DNA of 64,000 nucleotides from Schizophyllum amplum. Taxonomy: Eukaryota; Basidiomycota; Agaricomycetes; Agaricales; Schizophyllaceae. Of the stretch, positions 61,114 through 64,000 are shown in pieces (the stretch's first letter is position 1; every line of letters starts with the position of its first letter). The DNA is taken from the NCBI GenBank assembly GCA_007026445.1, contig VDMD01000015.1:558001-622000 (forward strand), written 5' to 3'. The translations under genes were made by a program, and so were the position numbers. The notes beneath the pieces were generated by a model. That model was not told the origin of the DNA. It did not search any database and was given only the letters and a program-made list of their open reading frames with translations.

Positions 61114-61135
61114 TCGCCGTCCACGTGGACGGCGA
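61114..61135. repeat. Perfect 22-base palindrome with CACGTG centre
   Basis: The arms CGCCGTCCACGTGGACGGCG pair perfectly, with one further base pair on each side. The centre is an E-box (CACGTG). Two related words, CGTGGACGGC and CATGGACGGC, follow within 60 bases. Confidence 0.75.
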
Positions 61136-62503
61136 CCATATACTCGCGTGGACGGCCATCAAAACCCCACATGGACGGCGAGCCGGCGCAACCGATCCCA
61201 ATTGGAAACATCGCCTTGTTCCTCTCTCCGCGTGCGCTGCGGGTCCGGGTACGCTGTCGTGCTGTCGGGCGTCGTGCTCTGAAAGCGCAGAGCTTCGTAG
61301 GTGCTTTGGGAAGGCGATTGAATGGCAGTAGCCTCATGCTAGCCCTCGACTGAGTTGCGTGCTTCCTTATCCCACAGCAGGAGGATCGGCGTGCTTGCCC
61401 TCGAGGAGAACATATTCGGACCATTTCCAGGTGACTCACTGCTGTATGCTGCGATGGGAGGTTGGAGTAGCGGAGATTTGCTTGGAGAGCCGCCGTTGCT
61501 GCTGCTGAGCCTCCTATGTCCTTTCACGTTTTTCCCCGAAAAATCTACATCCCGGTGTTGCTTGTCGTCGTTGTTGACTGGATGCTCCTCGGGGTGTTCC
61601 CAGCCTGTCCGTCTCTGTTCGTCGTCTGCACTTGAGCCCGACGGCCGGTTATTCAACACTCGGGGCCATGCGGATGCGATCTCGCTCCGACGCAGTGAAT
61701 ACATGTTTCGGTGCTCACCCAGTGCTGCTGCTGTCGATGTTTTGGGTGTTGCCTCAGCCTGCGTTGATTGCACTGCGCTGATTGGTGATCCGGATGTCGT
61801 GGACGGTCTAGCCGGAGGACCCAGGGGACCGCAGACCAGGAGTCAGCGATGTCTTGAATGTGCTCGAACTCACGAGACGTGTACCAGCAGGTAGACTTTG
61901 ACTGACGCGATCCTTATACCAGTCTATGCAGTCGAGAATACGCCGCAGTAGAGGACATACCTATGTATGCAGGCAAGTACAGTAATGCTGCATTCCCGCC
62001 GCCACAAAGCAGACTCTGACGCCTCCTTCCAGGACAACCGGTGATCCGCCCCTTGACGCCCACTTTACAGAATGCACCGCGTTTCCATTTACGCGGCACA
62101 CATCCTGACTACTTCCCTGATCGCGCGTTCAACTGGCAAAGGGGACCCGAGGTGAAGTCGACCTTCACGCTCCCCCCTTATTGCCCGACGTTCCATATCA
62201 AAAGCGTGGTGTGCGACCAGCCCCGCGGGCGTCAGATGAGGAATGATACGCGTCGTGTCACAAGCACGTCTATGGCTTCCAGGGTGCGAGCTCGCAGCAG
62301 GCTTTGGGATGCATTCTATTCACTTCACCCGCCAGGCGCCTAAGGATCGAGGACCACCTTCGGAAGTCTTCCCTCCCACATCGGAAGTATGGTACGGTCC
62401 GATCCGCCGGGGCAAGCACCACCGGAATGGGGATGGAGACCCCACGCCCGTCATCAACTTATCACCGCACCGCTCCGTCAGCCGCCTAATGCTCTGAAAC
62501 TCG

Positions 62504-62585
62504 ATATAAGTACACCAGCAGCGGTGCAGCGCCTTCCTTACCTTACCTTCTTCACCTTCTCCCCTTCTCCCTTCTCGTCTCTTTT
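62504..62585 (+). promoter_or_regulatory. Core promoter of kynureninase C
   Basis: ATATAAG at 62504-62510, then a CT-rich tract (62530-62585) up to the ATG at 62591. The same layout as the AEPK-rich gene promoter, suggesting strong expression. Confidence 0.5.
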
Positions 62586-62590
62586 CCGCT

Positions 62591-64000
62591 ATGGCCACCA
62601 CCAGTCTTGTACCGTACGTCTCTGAGGACAACAACCAGCGCCTAGCGCCCCTCGCAGACGGCGCGTTCTTCCTGCCAACGAACAGGGACATCGACGCGTA
62701 CAGAAATCCCGACCAGGGTATGTACCACATGTGAGGGGACACGGACACGTTGGCTGACGAAGTTGCAGATGCAACGGCTACATACGTTTGCGGCGCGTCA
62801 TTGGGACCTTTCCCAAAACGCAGCAAGGTGCGGCTTGATGAAGAGCTCGATATCTGGCAGAAGCAGTACGTCACGCGCCCGGCCCCCTCTGCGCTTCTGC
62901 TCACGGTCCCTCTAGGGTCGTCATTGGCCACTTCAACCACCCGCTGAAGCGGCCCTGGAAGCGGTACACCGAAAACGTCGTCCCGCTTATGGCCGAGGCT
63001 GTTGGCGCGAAGGAAGGCGAGGTCGCGCTCATGGGCGCGCTGACCCAAAATCTGCACACCATGCTTGACTTGTTCTACCGCCCGACGGAGGGTCGCTACA
63101 AGATTCTCTGTGAGGCGAACGCATTCCCGTCAGACCAGTACGCGATGGCTAGCAAGGTTCGCGCCGCTGGGCTCGACCCGAAGACCGCGATCCACCAGGT
63201 GTACCCGCGCAAGGGCGAGTACGCCGTGACGGAGGCAGATATTTACGAGGCGATTGAGCAGGAGGGCGACAAGATCGCGGTAGTTCTCTTCGCGGGCATT
63301 CACTACTGGACGGGGCAGCTGTTCTCGATCAAGGAGATCACGGCTGCCGCGCACAAGAAGGTAAGCTGAAACGTCATTCCGTGCACGACGACGAGTTAAC
63401 GACTACGGTTAGGGATGCATTGTTGGATGGGACCTTGCTCACGCGGCGGGTAACGTCACTCTGTCCTTACACGACTGGGGCGTCGACTTCGCCGTCTGGT
63501 GCAACTACAAGTTCCTCAACGCTGGCCCGGGATCTATTGGCGCGCTTTTCATGCACGAGAAGTGGAACGAGGAGAAGACCCCTAGGTACGCACATCCTCC
63601 GGCATCGATGCTTGCCATTCTCTGACAATGTCTGCAGAGCTGCTGGCTGGTGGGGCCACAAGCTCGAGACGCGCTTCCAGTTCTTGCCCGAGCACGACCC
63701 GATCCCCGGCGCGCAGGGCCTGCAGGTGTCCAACACGGACATCCTGTCGTCCGCCGCCGTCCTTGGCGCTCTTGAGACGCTCAAGGAGGCGGGCATGATG
63801 GAGCCTGTCCGTCAGCGCTCCATTCAGCTCACTGGGCTTCTGCAGACGCTCGTGATGAAGAGCAAGCACTACGTCCCGCTCGCGCAGGCGTCAGAACGGA
63901 AGACGCCCGGCTTCACCATCGTCACTCCCCTGGAGGCCGACCGCCGCGGCGCGCAGCTCAGCTTGCTCTTCCTCCCGACCGGACAGGGCATCATGCAGAA
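62591..64000 (+). CDS. Kynureninase C (3' end outside window)
   Basis: Third kynureninase, truncated only by the window edge. [20 protein letters not shown].., then [111 protein letters not shown] with the PLP lysine, [15 protein letters not shown] and [19 protein letters not shown]. It differs from copies A and B in several ways: the family GNSLG is GASLG, the lysine context is NYKFLN not TYKYLN, and the introns after AEAV and after PSDQ are absent. The frame stays open to the last base, with about 60 residues missing by comparison with copy B. Confidence 0.93.

Larger units (their letters stand above)
59726..62590. other. Gene-poor stretch with repeats between formamidase and kynureninase C
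   Basis: About 2.9 kb. Contains an AT-rich TTCAAA-bearing block around a GC-rich core (59783-60174), the MITE-like element at 60221-60617, a 22-base perfect palindrome (61114-61135) and the kynureninase C promoter at the right end. Two overlapping open frames at 61339-61894 start with non-ATG codons and are not claimed. Confidence 0.6.

Noticed and set aside
61339..61894. Overlapping open frames of 144 (minus) and 179 (plus) codons
   Set aside because: Both start with non-ATG codons. The minus frame has protein-like Ser/Pro composition but no upstream exon with a start codon was found.

Overview
This window is nuclear DNA of a filamentous basidiomycete, most likely an agaricomycete. The genes are dense and split by many 45-65 base introns with GT..AG ends. 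Coding DNA is GC-rich, and promoters often carry CT-rich tracts. The gene content fits: Trs65, an Hv1-like proton channel, an agaric-type F-box protein, a HAL4/SAT4-type kinase and tandem MARVEL-like genes. The species cannot be read from the sequence. I found no rRNA, tRNA or CRISPR array.

Layout. 1-10.3 kb is mostly housekeeping: the 3' part of argininosuccinate lyase (+), an SSO1-type syntaxin (+), an Hv1-like voltage-gated proton channel (+), Trs65 (-), aspartate aminotransferase (-) and a small AN1 zinc-finger protein (-). 10.3-13.5 kb is gene-poor and holds a 20-base minisatellite. 13.5-31 kb carries a PP4R1-like HEAT protein, two tandem MARVEL-like membrane proteins, a frame-broken F-box protein, FUN14 (-) divergent from NOP2 (+), a SUR7/PalI-type protein (-) and an Ala/Glu/Pro/Lys-rich protein behind a strong-looking promoter. 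31.5-34.8 kb is eIF2B epsilon. 34.8-38.8 kb is a second gene-poor stretch. 38.8-42.7 kb is a HAL4/SAT4-type kinase.

The most notable region is 43.6-64 kb. It holds five genes of the kynurenine (tryptophan-degrading) pathway: kynureninase A (-), kynureninase B (+), kynurenine 3-monooxygenase (+), kynurenine formamidase (+) and kynureninase C (+, cut by the window end). Together they cover N-formylkynurenine to 3-hydroxyanthranilate; the first step (TDO/IDO) and 3-hydroxyanthranilate dioxygenase are not in the window. Unrelated genes lie between them: PIS1, a small unknown protein, a four-AT-hook protein, an OS-9/Yos9 ER lectin and Pmp3. The right half also carries two roughly 397-base TA-flanked inverted-repeat elements that look like MITEs.

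Several otherwise well-conserved genes (F-box, eIF2B epsilon, kinase, KMO, OS-9) show one-base frame breaks, most of them looking like missing bases. This may reflect sequence quality rather than biology, so those genes should not be called dead without checking.
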